From assembly GCA_016710685.1 (NCBI GenBank), contig JADJVC010000034.1, forward strand, positions 1-64,000: DNA of 64,000 nt. Direction: 5' to 3'. A program made the translations under genes and the position numbers. Below the pieces are notes generated by a model. That model saw only the letters and a list, made by a program, of their open reading frames with translations, searched no databases and was not told where the DNA came from. The stretch is from Flavobacteriales bacterium. Lineage in GTDB: Bacteria; Bacteroidota; Bacteroidia; Flavobacteriales_F; PHOS-HE28. This document shows positions 50,038 to 58,005 of this stretch, piece by piece (the first letter of the stretch is position 1; each line of letters starts with the position of its first letter).

Positions 50038-52229
50038 TGCGCGCGCCACTCACTGCACTTTTAATCGCCTTTGGGTTGCTCGGCTTGGGCGGTGCCGCAT
50101 GGGCACAGGACAGCCCGGAGGCGCACACCCGCATAGCGGACCGCTACTACCAGCGCATGGCCTATGCGCAGGCCATGGACGAATACAGGATCGCAGCGGA
50201 CCTCGGGGCGCTGAACGAGCACGTGGTTATGCGATTGGCGGAGTGTTCCATGAAACTGGGTGATACGGATGCCGGTGAGATCTGGTATGCCCAAGTCGTG
50301 AAATTCCTGAACCGCGAGCCGGACGACCTGTTCATGTACGCCCAAGCCCTGAAGGGCAATGGCAAATATGCGCAGGCTGAAGAGTGGATGGACAAGTACC
50401 TCGCATTGGTCCCCGGCAACGGGCCCAAGACCAGCAACCTCCAAGACTTCGTGCGTAAATTCACTTCCAGCATGGACCGCTTCACCGTGCGCAGTGTGAG
50501 CATCAACACGGAGCAGGCCGACATGTTCGCAGCCTGGGCAGGCGACGACCGGGTGGTGTTCTCCAGCTCGCGCGACACCACTGTGGGCATGAAGTGGCGT
50601 TCCGCCTGGAACGACGCACCTTTTTTGGACCTCTACACGGCCGAACGCTCCGGTAATGATCTGATCAATGCGCGCAAAGTCGAAGGCAACGTGAACTCCC
50701 GCCTGCATGAAGGTCCTGTTTCAGTGGCGAGCGACGGCAGTTTGTGGTACACGCGCACCAACAGTGCGCGCGGTACGAACGGTGTGCAACGCCTAGGCAT
50801 TTATCGCGCCCTTGCGGAAGGGAAGGGCTGGGCAGGCAGCGAACCGTTCCTCTACAACAACCCGGAATGTTCCGTAGGCCACCCGGCAATCTCCCCGGAC
50901 GGCAAGCTGCTTTATTTCATGAGCGACATGCCGGGCGGTTTTGGCGGCACGGACCTTTACGTGTGCCAGGACCGGGGCGGGCGCTGGGGCGAACCCAAGA
51001 ACCTGGGGCAGGGTGTGAACACGGCACGGAATGAAGCCTTCCCTTTTGTGGCTGCTGATGGCACCCTGTATTTCAGCAGCAACGGCCTCCCCGGCTTGGG
51101 CGGCTTCGATGTTTTCGCAGCGAAGCCCGGCGTTAACGGCGAGTTTGAGTATGCGGTGAACGTGGGTGCTCCAGTGAACGGCCCCAAGGACGACTTCGCC
51201 TTCATCATCGACAAGGCGGGCAAGACCGGCTATTTCAGCAGCAACCGGCCCGGGGGATTGGGCGGGGACGACATCTACAGCTTCATTATGCACAAGCCCC
51301 TTGAGCAGCGGTACCTCTGCACGGGTAATGTGGTTGACGATGAGAACGCGCTGCCCATGGCGGATGCGGAAGTCCATTTGCTGGACGGCGACGGCGCAGT
51401 GCTGGAAACGGCCCGGACGGATGCCCAGGGCCGCTACTCCTTCCCGGTAAAGGAAGACCGGCGATACGCAGTGCGGGCAAGGGCACCGGGCCATTACGAC
51501 GGTATTGCGCACTTGAGCACAGCTGACATCGGGCAGAAGCAGATCTTGGCGCGGGACATCCATCTGGTCCCGGACGCGGGTATTTGGCTACGCGGCGTGG
51601 TAGCCTACGAAGCGGACAGCTCGTACGCACAAGATGTGAAAGTGAGCGTGGTAAACCTCACGAGCTTCTTCAGCGAAGTGCACCAAAGTGATGCCGGTGG
51701 CGACTTCATCTTCCGCATGCAGCCCAATGAGGATTTCGAGGTGCTACTGGAAAAGCCGGGCTATTTCAACATCAGCGTGCCGGTGAGCACTTTGGGCGTA
51801 AAGCAGGGGGTGATCGATCTGGGCGAAGTGCGGGACTTGTTGTTGGAACTCGTGGTGGTAGGCAAGCCGCTGCCGTTGAAATATGTGTTGTGGGCAGGCA
51901 ACGAGGTGACCCTTTCGCCCACGGCACGTGCACAATTGGACCAACTGGCCGAGCGCATGCAGGTAAATCCGGACATGGCCATGGAGGTGGGCGTGCATGC
52001 CAATTCCGCTTTGGACGCTACCCAAGCGCTGAAGCTCACCCAGAAACGCGCTGACATGGCCGTGGATTACCTGCGTTCCAAAGGTGTGAACAAGGGCAAG
52101 GTCACAGGCAAAGGCTATGGCACTACCAAGCCGTTGAACGGCTGCGGTCCCGGCATGGAATGCACCGACCGACAGCACGCTGAGAACGAGCGGGTGGAAT
52201 ACACGGTTATGGCGATCACGGGGTCGTAA
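50037..52229 (+). CDS. PorE-like TPR/propeller/OmpA-family protein
   Basis: Intact, 730 residues with signal peptide (MRAPLTALLIAFGLLGLGGA). Domains in order: TPR (about 25-130, YYQRMAYAQAMDEYRIAADL), a WD40/PD40-like beta-propeller (about 155-420, with PAISPDGKLLYFMSDMPGGF, FVAADGTLYFSSNGLPGLGG, GYFSSNRPGGLGGDD), two carboxypeptidase-regulatory-like beta domains (about 425-600), and an OmpA C-terminal peptidoglycan-binding domain (about 605-725, with THANS-like EVGVHANSA and QKRADMAVDYLRSKGV). This is the layout of PorE, which links the T9SS to peptidoglycan. The position behind PorP/SprF supports that. Several OmpA paralogues share this layout, so I give no symbol. The 3' end overlaps the convergent deacetylase gene by 14 bp. 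Confidence 0.85.
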   Translation: MRAPLTALLIAFGLLGLGGAAWAQDSPEAHTRIADRYYQRMAYAQAMDEYRIAADLGALNEHVVMRLAECSMKLGDTDAGEIWYAQVVKFLNREPDDLFMYAQALKGNGKYAQAEEWMDKYLALVPGNGPKTSNLQDFVRKFTSSMDRFTVRSVSINTEQADMFAAWAGDDRVVFSSSRDTTVGMKWRSAWNDAPFLDLYTAERSGNDLINARKVEGNVNSRLHEGPVSVASDGSLWYTRTNSARGTNGVQRLGIYRALAEGKGWAGSEPFLYNNPECSVGHPAISPDGKLLYFMSDMPGGFGGTDLYVCQDRGGRWGEPKNLGQGVNTARNEAFPFVAADGTLYFSSNGLPGLGGFDVFAAKPGVNGEFEYAVNVGAPVNGPKDDFAFIIDKAGKTGYFSSNRPGGLGGDDIYSFIMHKPLEQRYLCTGNVVDDENALPMADAEVHLLDGDGAVLETARTDAQGRYSFPVKEDRRYAVRARAPGHYDGIAHLSTADIGQKQILARDIHLVPDAGIWLRGVVAYEADSSYAQDVKVSVVNLTSFFSEVHQSDAGGDFIFRMQPNEDFEVLLEKPGYFNISVPVSTLGVKQGVIDLGEVRDLLLELVVVGKPLPLKYVLWAGNEVTLSPTARAQLDQLAERMQVNPDMAMEVGVHANSALDATQALKLTQKRADMAVDYLRSKGVNKGKVTGKGYGTTKPLNGCGPGMECTDRQHAENERVEYTVMAITGS

Positions 52230-52846
52230 AGTCCGCAGGCAACGCCGGGCACTCGAACTTCTTATCAGTAAGCCCCTGCAACACGGTAGGCAATGCGACC
52301 CGCAGGCAGTCAAAGCTTTTTGGGTTGTCGTGGAACACGATAATGCTTCCGGGACGCGTATTCCGCAGCACGAAGTCGGGCCACCAATAGGCCATCAGCG
52401 CCGGGCCGAAAATCTCCCGCGAGCACATCCCACAGCACGATAGGGAAGAGCTTGCCAACGGAACGCGCTTGTAATGGCCCTATGCGGCCATAAGGTGGGC
52501 GGAACAAGTTGCCTCCCACAGCCTGCTGACCTCGGACCACATTGGCGAGGTAGGCGCTGTTGGTGGTTTTCCAGCCGTTGGGATGGTCCCAAGTGTGGTG
52601 GCCAACAGCATGCCCTTCGCGCCGGATGCGGGTAAGCAATTCCGGATTTTCGGCTGCGTTTTTTCCCAGGCAAAAGAACGTAGCCTTGGCGCCGTGTTGC
52701 TTCAGTTCGTCCAGCACCCACGGCGTGGCCTCCGGGTGCGGCCCGTCATCGAAGGTGAGGAACACCTCACGGCCTGCAACCGGCAAGCGCGCTATGGCAC
52801 CGGGCAACAATGCAGCCGCCACACGCATGGCTGCTGCATGCAACAT
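52216..52846 (-). CDS. Polysaccharide deacetylase, NodB type (one frameshift)
   Basis: About 210 residues. The NodB homology motifs are in order: TFDDGPHP (catalytic Asp and metal Asp), HTWDHPN (the HxxxH metal pair), RPPYGR, LWDVLAGDF, and the late VFHDN with the catalytic His. It removes acetyl groups from a surface or cell-wall polysaccharide. A frameshift near 52410 separates the first 145 residues from the tail (GPALMAYWWPDFVLRNTRPG, SIIVFHDNPKS). The start codon shares a TGATG with the stop of the DUF2723 gene, so the two are co-transcribed; MRVAAALLPG at 52828 is an alternative start. Confidence 0.85.
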
Positions 52847-55800
52847 CAGAATCGGGCTCTGGAAGTGCGCATGCCTTGCGTGGCGATGTCTTCCATCTTC
52901 TCCTCGTACAGCGTGTCCACTTCGGCTACACGGGCACCGAGGCGACCGGCCAAGCCGGTCTGGCCTTGGCTGCGTGCGGATGCTGCCAAGCGTTCCATCA
53001 CCAACTTGGCAAGGCCCATGTCGTCGCTCACCTTATCGGCGAACTTCGGCGAAAGGTCCAAGTACCAGTTCATGTTCTCGTCCATGATGTTGAAGAGGCG
53101 CTCGTTGAGGTTGTTCGCCGAAGCGGTGTCACCGGCTTGGTAATAGGCCTCGATCATGGGCAGCATGATGCGGTCGTAGGGCACGTTTTTCTCCGGCATC
53201 TTGTTCATGGCGAGGTCCAGCACTTGTTTGGCTTCCTCCTTGCGCCCTTCGGTGGCAAGCTCGCTGGCCAAGGTGGCGATCTGCAGGCGCAGGTTGGTGG
53301 TCATGCGCAGCACGTTCTCGTCCAGGTAAACGCCGCGTGCATCGTCCATGCCTCCCCATTTGAACTTGTTCACCACGTTGTCCAGCATCAAGTCGGTGGC
53401 CACACTGCCGTAAGTGTTCGGGTTCTTGCTCTTGTTGGATACGGGCACCAATCGGTAAGTAAGGCCCTCCAAGCGGAAGTAATCCTGCAAGTTGATGTAG
53501 CTGTCCGGCCCTGTGGTAACGGCGAAGTAGATGGGTCGTTTCCAATCGTTGTTGGCCAGCAGGTCCAGCAGCAGGAAATGGTTCTTCACCAGGTATTGCC
53601 GCTTGATGCTCCAGCGCACATCGCCGGTGAAATTGGTGGTGTCCTTCGCGCTCAACATGCCTTGCGGCCCGAAAACGAACGCACTGTCCGCAGGAATGCG
53701 GAAGTCCTGGCTGGGGATGTAGGCATCCTTCTTGCCGAGCTGGAAGATCTGCTGCAGGTTGCGGTCGTTGGTGGCGAACTCAATGGCGCGCTTCAGGTCC
53801 AGGTAGCCTTTCACCTTTTCGTTGGGGATCAGGGCCACCACGTCGCGGGTGCCTTGGCGGTACTTGCTCGGATCCATGTTGAAAGGCACGGGCTCGCTGT
53901 CGTATGCCTTGCGGCGCATTTGGTCGATGTACCAATCGGTGCTCAGCAGGCTGAGGTTCACCACGCGGATGTCGGTGCGGATGCCCTCCACTTCCTGTGC
54001 GTACCACAAGGGGAAAGTGTCGTTATCGCCGTTGGTGAAGAGGATGGCGTTGGGTGCACAGCTGTTGAGGTAATCGGCGGCCAGGTCGCGGGCGGGGTAG
54101 CGGCGGCTGCGGTCGTGGTCGTCCCATTCGGCACGCACCATCACCACGGGAACCACCAGTCCGATCAGGGTAGCCACCACGGCGGAAGCGCGGTCGTTGC
54201 GCAGGGTGCGCAGCAGGTGCATCACGCCAAGGGCGATGCCGGAAATTATGCCGATGGCGAAGAAGCAGTAGGAGATGGCATGATCATCGCCGGTGATGCT
54301 TTCCACCATGAACTTCAGCCCGCCGATGGCCAAGGCACCGCCCACGCCGTACAGCAATTCCTTGGTGGTGATGGACCGCGCCGCATCGAAGAGCGCATAC
54401 ACGCCAAGCCCTATCCAGAATGCGAAGGCATAGAACGAGCCCACGTAGGCATAGTCGCGTTCGCGCGGCTGATAGGGCGTTTGGTTAAGGTACACCACGA
54501 TCGCCATGCCGGTGAAGAGGAACAGCAGCATCACGATGCTCCAATTGCGCACGTCGCGGGTAAGCTGGTAGATCAGGCCGATCAAGCCCAGGATCAAAGG
54601 CAACAAGAACATTTTGTTCATGCCCTTATTGTTCGTCATGCTGCTCGGCAAGTTGTCCTGCTCGCCGAGGCGTTGCGCATCAATGGCTTTGATGCCCGTG
54701 TACCAGTTTCCGTCGGTGATGTTGCCGTCGCCTTGGATATCGTTCTGCCGTCCGGCGAAATTCCAGAGGAAGTAGCGCCAGTACATCCAGTTGATCTGAT
54801 AATTCACGAAGAAGCGCATGTTTTCACCCTGCGTGGGCACTTGTACCACACTGCTTTTGTTCTCGCGGTCGGTTACGCGCACAGGTCGGCCGGTAAAGTC
54901 ACTCCATTGCTTGTACGCGGGAACGTGGTTGGCCTGCGAGCTGTACATGCGCGGGAACATCATGGTGGTTGCCGGATCGTACTCCGGCTCCGTGCCGATG
55001 CGCGCATCGGTGATCACGTATTCATTGTCGATGGTGAGGCCGGGCTTGTCGGCCACGTAATGGTCGGCCATCCAGCCGTCATAGAATATTTTTTCGGTGC
55101 GCGTGCCCTTCATCACCTTGTAGGTCGCGGTATAGACCGGGTTTCCGTCGCCGCGCTCGTTGGTCATGGGGCTGTCCCAGAATTGGCCGATCAGCAAGGG
55201 CCGGTCGCCGTACTGTTCGCGGTTCAGGTAGCTAAGCAGGTTGAACACGTTCTCCGGGTTGTTCTCGTCGATCGGTGGATTGGCATTACTGCGCACCACG
55301 ATCATGGCGAACGTGCTGTAGCCCACCAGGATCACGCTAACGCCGAGGATCACGGTGTTGAGCAGTGCTTTACCGCGACGCTGTGTCCAGCGCAGACCCC
55401 ACACGATAAGCCCGATGATGATGGCGGCATACACGAAGTTGCCGGTGTTGAACGGCATGTTGAAGTCGTTCACGAAGAGCAGCTCGAATTTGCCCGCCAA
55501 TTGAACGATGCCGGGAATGATCACGGCTTGGATCGCACCGAGGATCACCATGGAAATGATGGACGTATAGATGATGCCCTTCCGCGTGACCTCGTATTTC
55601 TTGAAGTAGTAAACGAAGGCGATGGCGGGGATACAGAGCAGGTTCAGCAAGTGGACGCCGATGCTGAGGCCCATGAGGTAGGCAATGAGGACAAGCCATC
55701 GGGTGGCATGCGGCTTATCGGCTTCGCTCTCCCATTTCAATATGCCCCAGAAAACGATGGCGGTGAAAAATGAGGACATGGCATACACCTCTCCCTCCAC

Positions 55801-56220
55801 GGCACTGAACCAGAACGAATCGCTCCACGTGTAGGCCAATGCGCCCACGATACCGCTACCGAGAACGGCGATGATCTTGCCGGTGGTGAGTTCCTCGTCG
55901 CCTTTGCGGGTAGCGAGGCGGAAGGCCATGTGGGTGATGCTCCAGAACAGGAAAAGAATGGTGAAGGCACTGGCCAATGCGCTGAGGCTGTTCACGGCCA
56001 CGGGCACGTTTTCAGTGGAAACGAAAGCACCGGCCACGCGGGCCAGCAGCATGAACAAGGGTGCACCGGGGGGGTGGCCTACTTCCAGTTTAAAGGCCGT
56101 AGCGATGAATTCCCCACAGTCCCAAAAGCTCGCTGTGGGCTCTATGGTGGAGATGTACGTAAAGGCGGCCACCAAAAAAACGACCCAGCCGGTAATGATG
56201 TTGAGCTTCTTGAAATTCAT
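52846..56220 (-). CDS. DUF2723-family multi-membrane protein (probable glycosyltransferase)
   Basis: Intact, about 1,124 residues from MNFKKLNIITGW (56220; ATG 56238 would add six). The N-terminal half has about a dozen membrane helices with the DUF2723 signature: YISTIEPTASFWDCGEFIAT, KLEVGHPPGAPLFMLLARVA, SDSFWFSAVEGEVYAMSSFF. Family members resemble protein O-mannosyltransferases (GT-C fold). The C-terminal half is soluble: NAILFTNGDNDTFPLWYAQE, VEGIRTDIRVVNLSLLSTDW, then TPR-like helices near the end. Likely a membrane enzyme that moves sugars onto lipid or protein in the periplasm; the acceptor is unknown. It lies directly upstream of the deacetylase, suggesting a shared envelope-glycan role. 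Confidence 0.85.
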   Translation of the reverse strand: MNFKKLNIITGWVVFLVAAFTYISTIEPTASFWDCGEFIATAFKLEVGHPPGAPLFMLLARVAGAFVSTENVPVAVNSLSALASAFTILFLFWSITHMAFRLATRKGDEELTTGKIIAVLGSGIVGALAYTWSDSFWFSAVEGEVYAMSSFFTAIVFWGILKWESEADKPHATRWLVLIAYLMGLSIGVHLLNLLCIPAIAFVYYFKKYEVTRKGIIYTSIISMVILGAIQAVIIPGIVQLAGKFELLFVNDFNMPFNTGNFVYAAIIIGLIVWGLRWTQRRGKALLNTVILGVSVILVGYSTFAMIVVRSNANPPIDENNPENVFNLLSYLNREQYGDRPLLIGQFWDSPMTNERGDGNPVYTATYKVMKGTRTEKIFYDGWMADHYVADKPGLTIDNEYVITDARIGTEPEYDPATTMMFPRMYSSQANHVPAYKQWSDFTGRPVRVTDRENKSSVVQVPTQGENMRFFVNYQINWMYWRYFLWNFAGRQNDIQGDGNITDGNWYTGIKAIDAQRLGEQDNLPSSMTNNKGMNKMFLLPLILGLIGLIYQLTRDVRNWSIVMLLFLFTGMAIVVYLNQTPYQPRERDYAYVGSFYAFAFWIGLGVYALFDAARSITTKELLYGVGGALAIGGLKFMVESITGDDHAISYCFFAIGIISGIALGVMHLLRTLRNDRASAVVATLIGLVVPVVMVRAEWDDHDRSRRYPARDLAADYLNSCAPNAILFTNGDNDTFPLWYAQEVEGIRTDIRVVNLSLLSTDWYIDQMRRKAYDSEPVPFNMDPSKYRQGTRDVVALIPNEKVKGYLDLKRAIEFATNDRNLQQIFQLGKKDAYIPSQDFRIPADSAFVFGPQGMLSAKDTTNFTGDVRWSIKRQYLVKNHFLLLDLLANNDWKRPIYFAVTTGPDSYINLQDYFRLEGLTYRLVPVSNKSKNPNTYGSVATDLMLDNVVNKFKWGGMDDARGVYLDENVLRMTTNLRLQIATLASELATEGRKEEAKQVLDLAMNKMPEKNVPYDRIMLPMIEAYYQAGDTASANNLNERLFNIMDENMNWYLDLSPKFADKVSDDMGLAKLVMERLAASARSQGQTGLAGRLGARVAEVDTLYEEKMEDIATQGMRTSRARF

Positions 56221-56244
56221 GGACTTGGCAGTCTTCAATAGGCG

Positions 56245-56253
56245 GCGAATGTA
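56245..56253 (-). promoter_or_regulatory. -7 box of the DUF2723 gene
   Basis: The minus strand reads TACATTCGC, 24 bases ahead of the ATG at 56220. The identical 9-mer precedes aspS. Confidence 0.4.
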
Positions 56254-56278
56254 CCCAAAGTAGCAGGTCCGGATACTT

Positions 56279-56314
56279 TTTGTGCCGTGGTATTGAGGAA
56301 CTTTCTAAATTTGC
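56279..56314 (+). promoter_or_regulatory. Promoter of tRNA-Gln
   Basis: TTTG at 56279-56282, 23 bases, then TAAATTTGC at 56306-56314: the best full match to the Bacteroidota consensus in the window. The tRNA starts 41 bases downstream. Confidence 0.6.
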
Positions 56315-56355
56315 CGCGCTTTCAAGGTGCCGGATGTCGGTTTTGGGAGCAGTAT

Positions 56356-56428
56356 TGGCCGATGGTGTAACTGGCAACACGTCTGATTTTGGTTCAGAAG
56401 AGTCCAGGTTCGAGCCCTGGTCGGCCAA
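56356..56428 (+). tRNA. tRNA-Gln (anticodon TTG)
   Basis: Acceptor TGGCCGA pairs fully with TCGGCCA (the U1-A72 pair is typical of tRNA-Gln). Anticodon stem TCTGA/TCAGA holds loop TTTTGGT, giving anticodon TTG. T-arm is CCAGG-TTCGAGC-CCTGG. Discriminator A; CCA not encoded. A terminator follows at once. Confidence 0.9.
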
Positions 56429-56433
56429 CAACG

Positions 56434-56460
56434 AAAAGCCCCGCGAAAGCGGGGTTTTTT
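56434..56460 (+). terminator. Terminator after tRNA-Gln
   Basis: CCCCGC-GAAA-GCGGGG (56439-56454) with a GNRA tetraloop, A4 before and T6 after. The A-run on the other side lets it work in both directions. Confidence 0.9.
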
Positions 56461-56477
56461 CTTGGCGGGGGGTTGTC

Positions 56478-56498
56478 CGTCGAGCGTCCCGCTCGACG
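56478..56498. other. Perfect 9-bp hairpin near the M90 gene end
   Basis: CGTCGAGCG-TCC-CGCTCGACG, 12 bp before the 3' end of the minus-strand peptidase gene, followed by a second GC-rich hairpin GGGCGG-CTA-CCGCCC (56504-56518). It may help end transcription of the peptidase gene, although there is no T-run. Confidence 0.5.
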
Positions 56499-56509
56499 CA
56501 GCCGGGCGG

Positions 56510-57253
56510 CTACCGCCCCTGCCGCAACAACCCTCCGAGCACACCAAACAGCTCCGGAAAAGCCGCCTTAAACTCCTCCGGCTGCTCAAAAAAGTACTCC
56601 ACCGCCACAGCTAAGAACTCAGCCGTATTGGCCCCAGCGTACTTCCGGAAAAAATGCCCCGACCCGGTATTGATCCGCGAAATCTCAGCCAGCGCCAATA
56701 CATTCCATTGCCGCAGCAACGCCTCATCCAGGAAATGTTCCTCGCCGTTCTGGATGGTGTTTTCGAACCAAAGCGCGTGCGCGAATTCGTGCAACCCTAC
56801 GTTGTAAGCATTCCGCGGGTCCGCGTAGCCTTTCACGAAGTCGCTCCAAGAAATGATGATCACGCCTTGTCCGGGGCGCACTTCGCCCAAGTGCAGTTTA
56901 CCGTCCAATGTGGCGCGGTATGGACCTGAAGTCACGACAATTCGCTTGAAATGGCGCAACCGCACTTCCGGAAACCCATGGAGCAGCTGCGCCGCGCAGG
57001 AGCCGATCATCACCTTCATCCCGTCCACAACGGCAATGCCTGAACCTCGCCACTCCTTGCGGTTCACGAAGTCCGCCACGGTCCGCTCAAAGCGGAGCTG
57101 TGATGCGGGATCCAGCTGCTGGTAATACGTGGCATAGGTGGTCATAACCTGCCGTTGTGCAGCAGTCAATTTTCGCCGGTGAAAGCGGGAGTAGAGCCGT
57201 AAGGAGAGGTTAAGTGCCGCCAATCCTAAAATCGCGACAGCCACATAATTCAT
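56510..57253 (-). CDS. M90-family zinc metallopeptidase (MtfA-like)
   Basis: Intact, 247 residues. One N-terminal membrane helix (MNYVAVAILGLAALNLSLRL), then the MtfA/DUF980-type catalytic domain: LRFERTVADFVNRKEWRGSG, VMIGSCAAQLLHGFPE, IVVTSGPYRA, IIISWSDFVKGYADPRNAYN, and the zinc motif HEFAHALW (HExxH), with NTAEFLAVAVEYFFEQPEEF supplying the third-ligand region. In enterobacteria MtfA is a peptidase tied to glucose transport control; here the membrane anchor suggests a different, envelope-facing placement. Transcribed with the deaminase 34 bp upstream. Confidence 0.85.
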   Translation of the reverse strand: MNYVAVAILGLAALNLSLRLYSRFHRRKLTAAQRQVMTTYATYYQQLDPASQLRFERTVADFVNRKEWRGSGIAVVDGMKVMIGSCAAQLLHGFPEVRLRHFKRIVVTSGPYRATLDGKLHLGEVRPGQGVIIISWSDFVKGYADPRNAYNVGLHEFAHALWFENTIQNGEEHFLDEALLRQWNVLALAEISRINTGSGHFFRKYAGANTAEFLAVAVEYFFEQPEEFKAAFPELFGVLGGLLRQGR

Positions 57254-57287
57254 CAGTTCAGAACGCGGCTGAATTGCAGCGATTAGC

Positions 57288-57764
57288 TCAATACCGCACC
57301 TTGTCCGCCAGTTTCGCCCAGGCCTTGAAAACGTCTACGCCTTCATTCCGCAAGGCTTGCTGGGTGGGGATGCGTCGCTCGGAAATGGGCAACGGCAGTT
57401 CGTCGTAGATCAGTTGGTCATCAAAGCCCACTTCGGCGGCATCCGTGCGGGTGGCGGCGAAAACGATGCGGTCCGGACGTGCCCAATAAATCGCGCCAAG
57501 ACACATGGGGCAAGGCTCGCAGCTGGTGTAGAGCACGCAGCCAGTGAGCTGGAAATCGATGAGATTCTTACAAGCATCACGGATCGCAACAACTTCCGCA
57601 TGTGCCGTTGGATCATTGGTGCTGGTAACGCGGTTGTTGCCGGTGCCCACGACCTTTCCGTCCTTCACCACCACACAGCCAAAGGGGCCGCCATCGCCAC
57701 GTTCCATGCCAGCTCGCGAGGCTTCAATGGCCATGCGCAAATACGTTTCGTCCTGCTCGTTCAT
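57288..57764 (-). CDS. Nucleoside/guanine deaminase of the CDA fold
   Basis: Intact, 158 residues from MNEQDETYLRMAIEASRAGM (57764). An upstream in-frame start at 57854 would add 30 poorly conserved residues. The zinc site is complete: TAHAEVVAI (HAE) and SCEPCPMCLGAIYWA (PCxxC). GGPFGCVVVKDGKVVGTGNN and the C-terminal RIPTQQALRNEGVDVFKAW tail fit the guanine deaminase/tRNA-adenosine-deaminase-like group (GuaD of Bacillus style) rather than cytidine deaminase. It probably removes the amino group of guanine in purine salvage. It precedes the M90 peptidase gene by 34 bp. Confidence 0.87.
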   Translation of the reverse strand: MNEQDETYLRMAIEASRAGMERGDGGPFGCVVVKDGKVVGTGNNRVTSTNDPTAHAEVVAIRDACKNLIDFQLTGCVLYTSCEPCPMCLGAIYWARPDRIVFAATRTDAAEVGFDDQLIYDELPLPISERRIPTQQALRNEGVDVFKAWAKLADKVRY

Positions 57765-58005
57765 CGCCGGAAAGATAATGCGTTGCCGAATGATCGAAGC
57801 TCCGCGATCAAGCATATACATGCCAGTAGCGCTCTGCACAGGTTGAATTAGCACGCTCCGCGAACACCCTGTCGCAAGACAGGTATTTCAACGTCGGCAC
57901 CGAGCACTTCACCGCGCTTTTAACTGCCGTAGGCACGTCTCTGCGCTCTCTGCGGTTAAAACACGCCCAGAATTCTCTGTGCACGCTCTGCCTCTGTGAT
58001 GAACC
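57765..58005. repeat. Intergenic region with CTCTGCG-type repeats
   Basis: No gene is seen. CTGTC-GCAA-GACAG (57868-57881) is a small hairpin. TCTCTGCGCTCTCTGCGGTT (57935-57954) with AAAAC belongs to the CTTTGCGTC repeat family, and TCTCTGTGCACGCTCTGCCT (57974-57993) followed by CTGTGATGAA looks like a decayed second copy. Confidence 0.55.

Noticed and set aside
52810..55773. 987-residue plus-strand open frame opposite the DUF2723 gene
   Set aside because: It is a low-complexity His/Val/Gln/Ala-rich shadow of the well-conserved minus-strand protein; no start signal or domain.
56478..56518. Insertion-sequence end (two perfect GC-rich hairpins)
   Set aside because: No transposase, no matching copy elsewhere in the window and no target duplication; more likely transcription-end structure or a small repeat.
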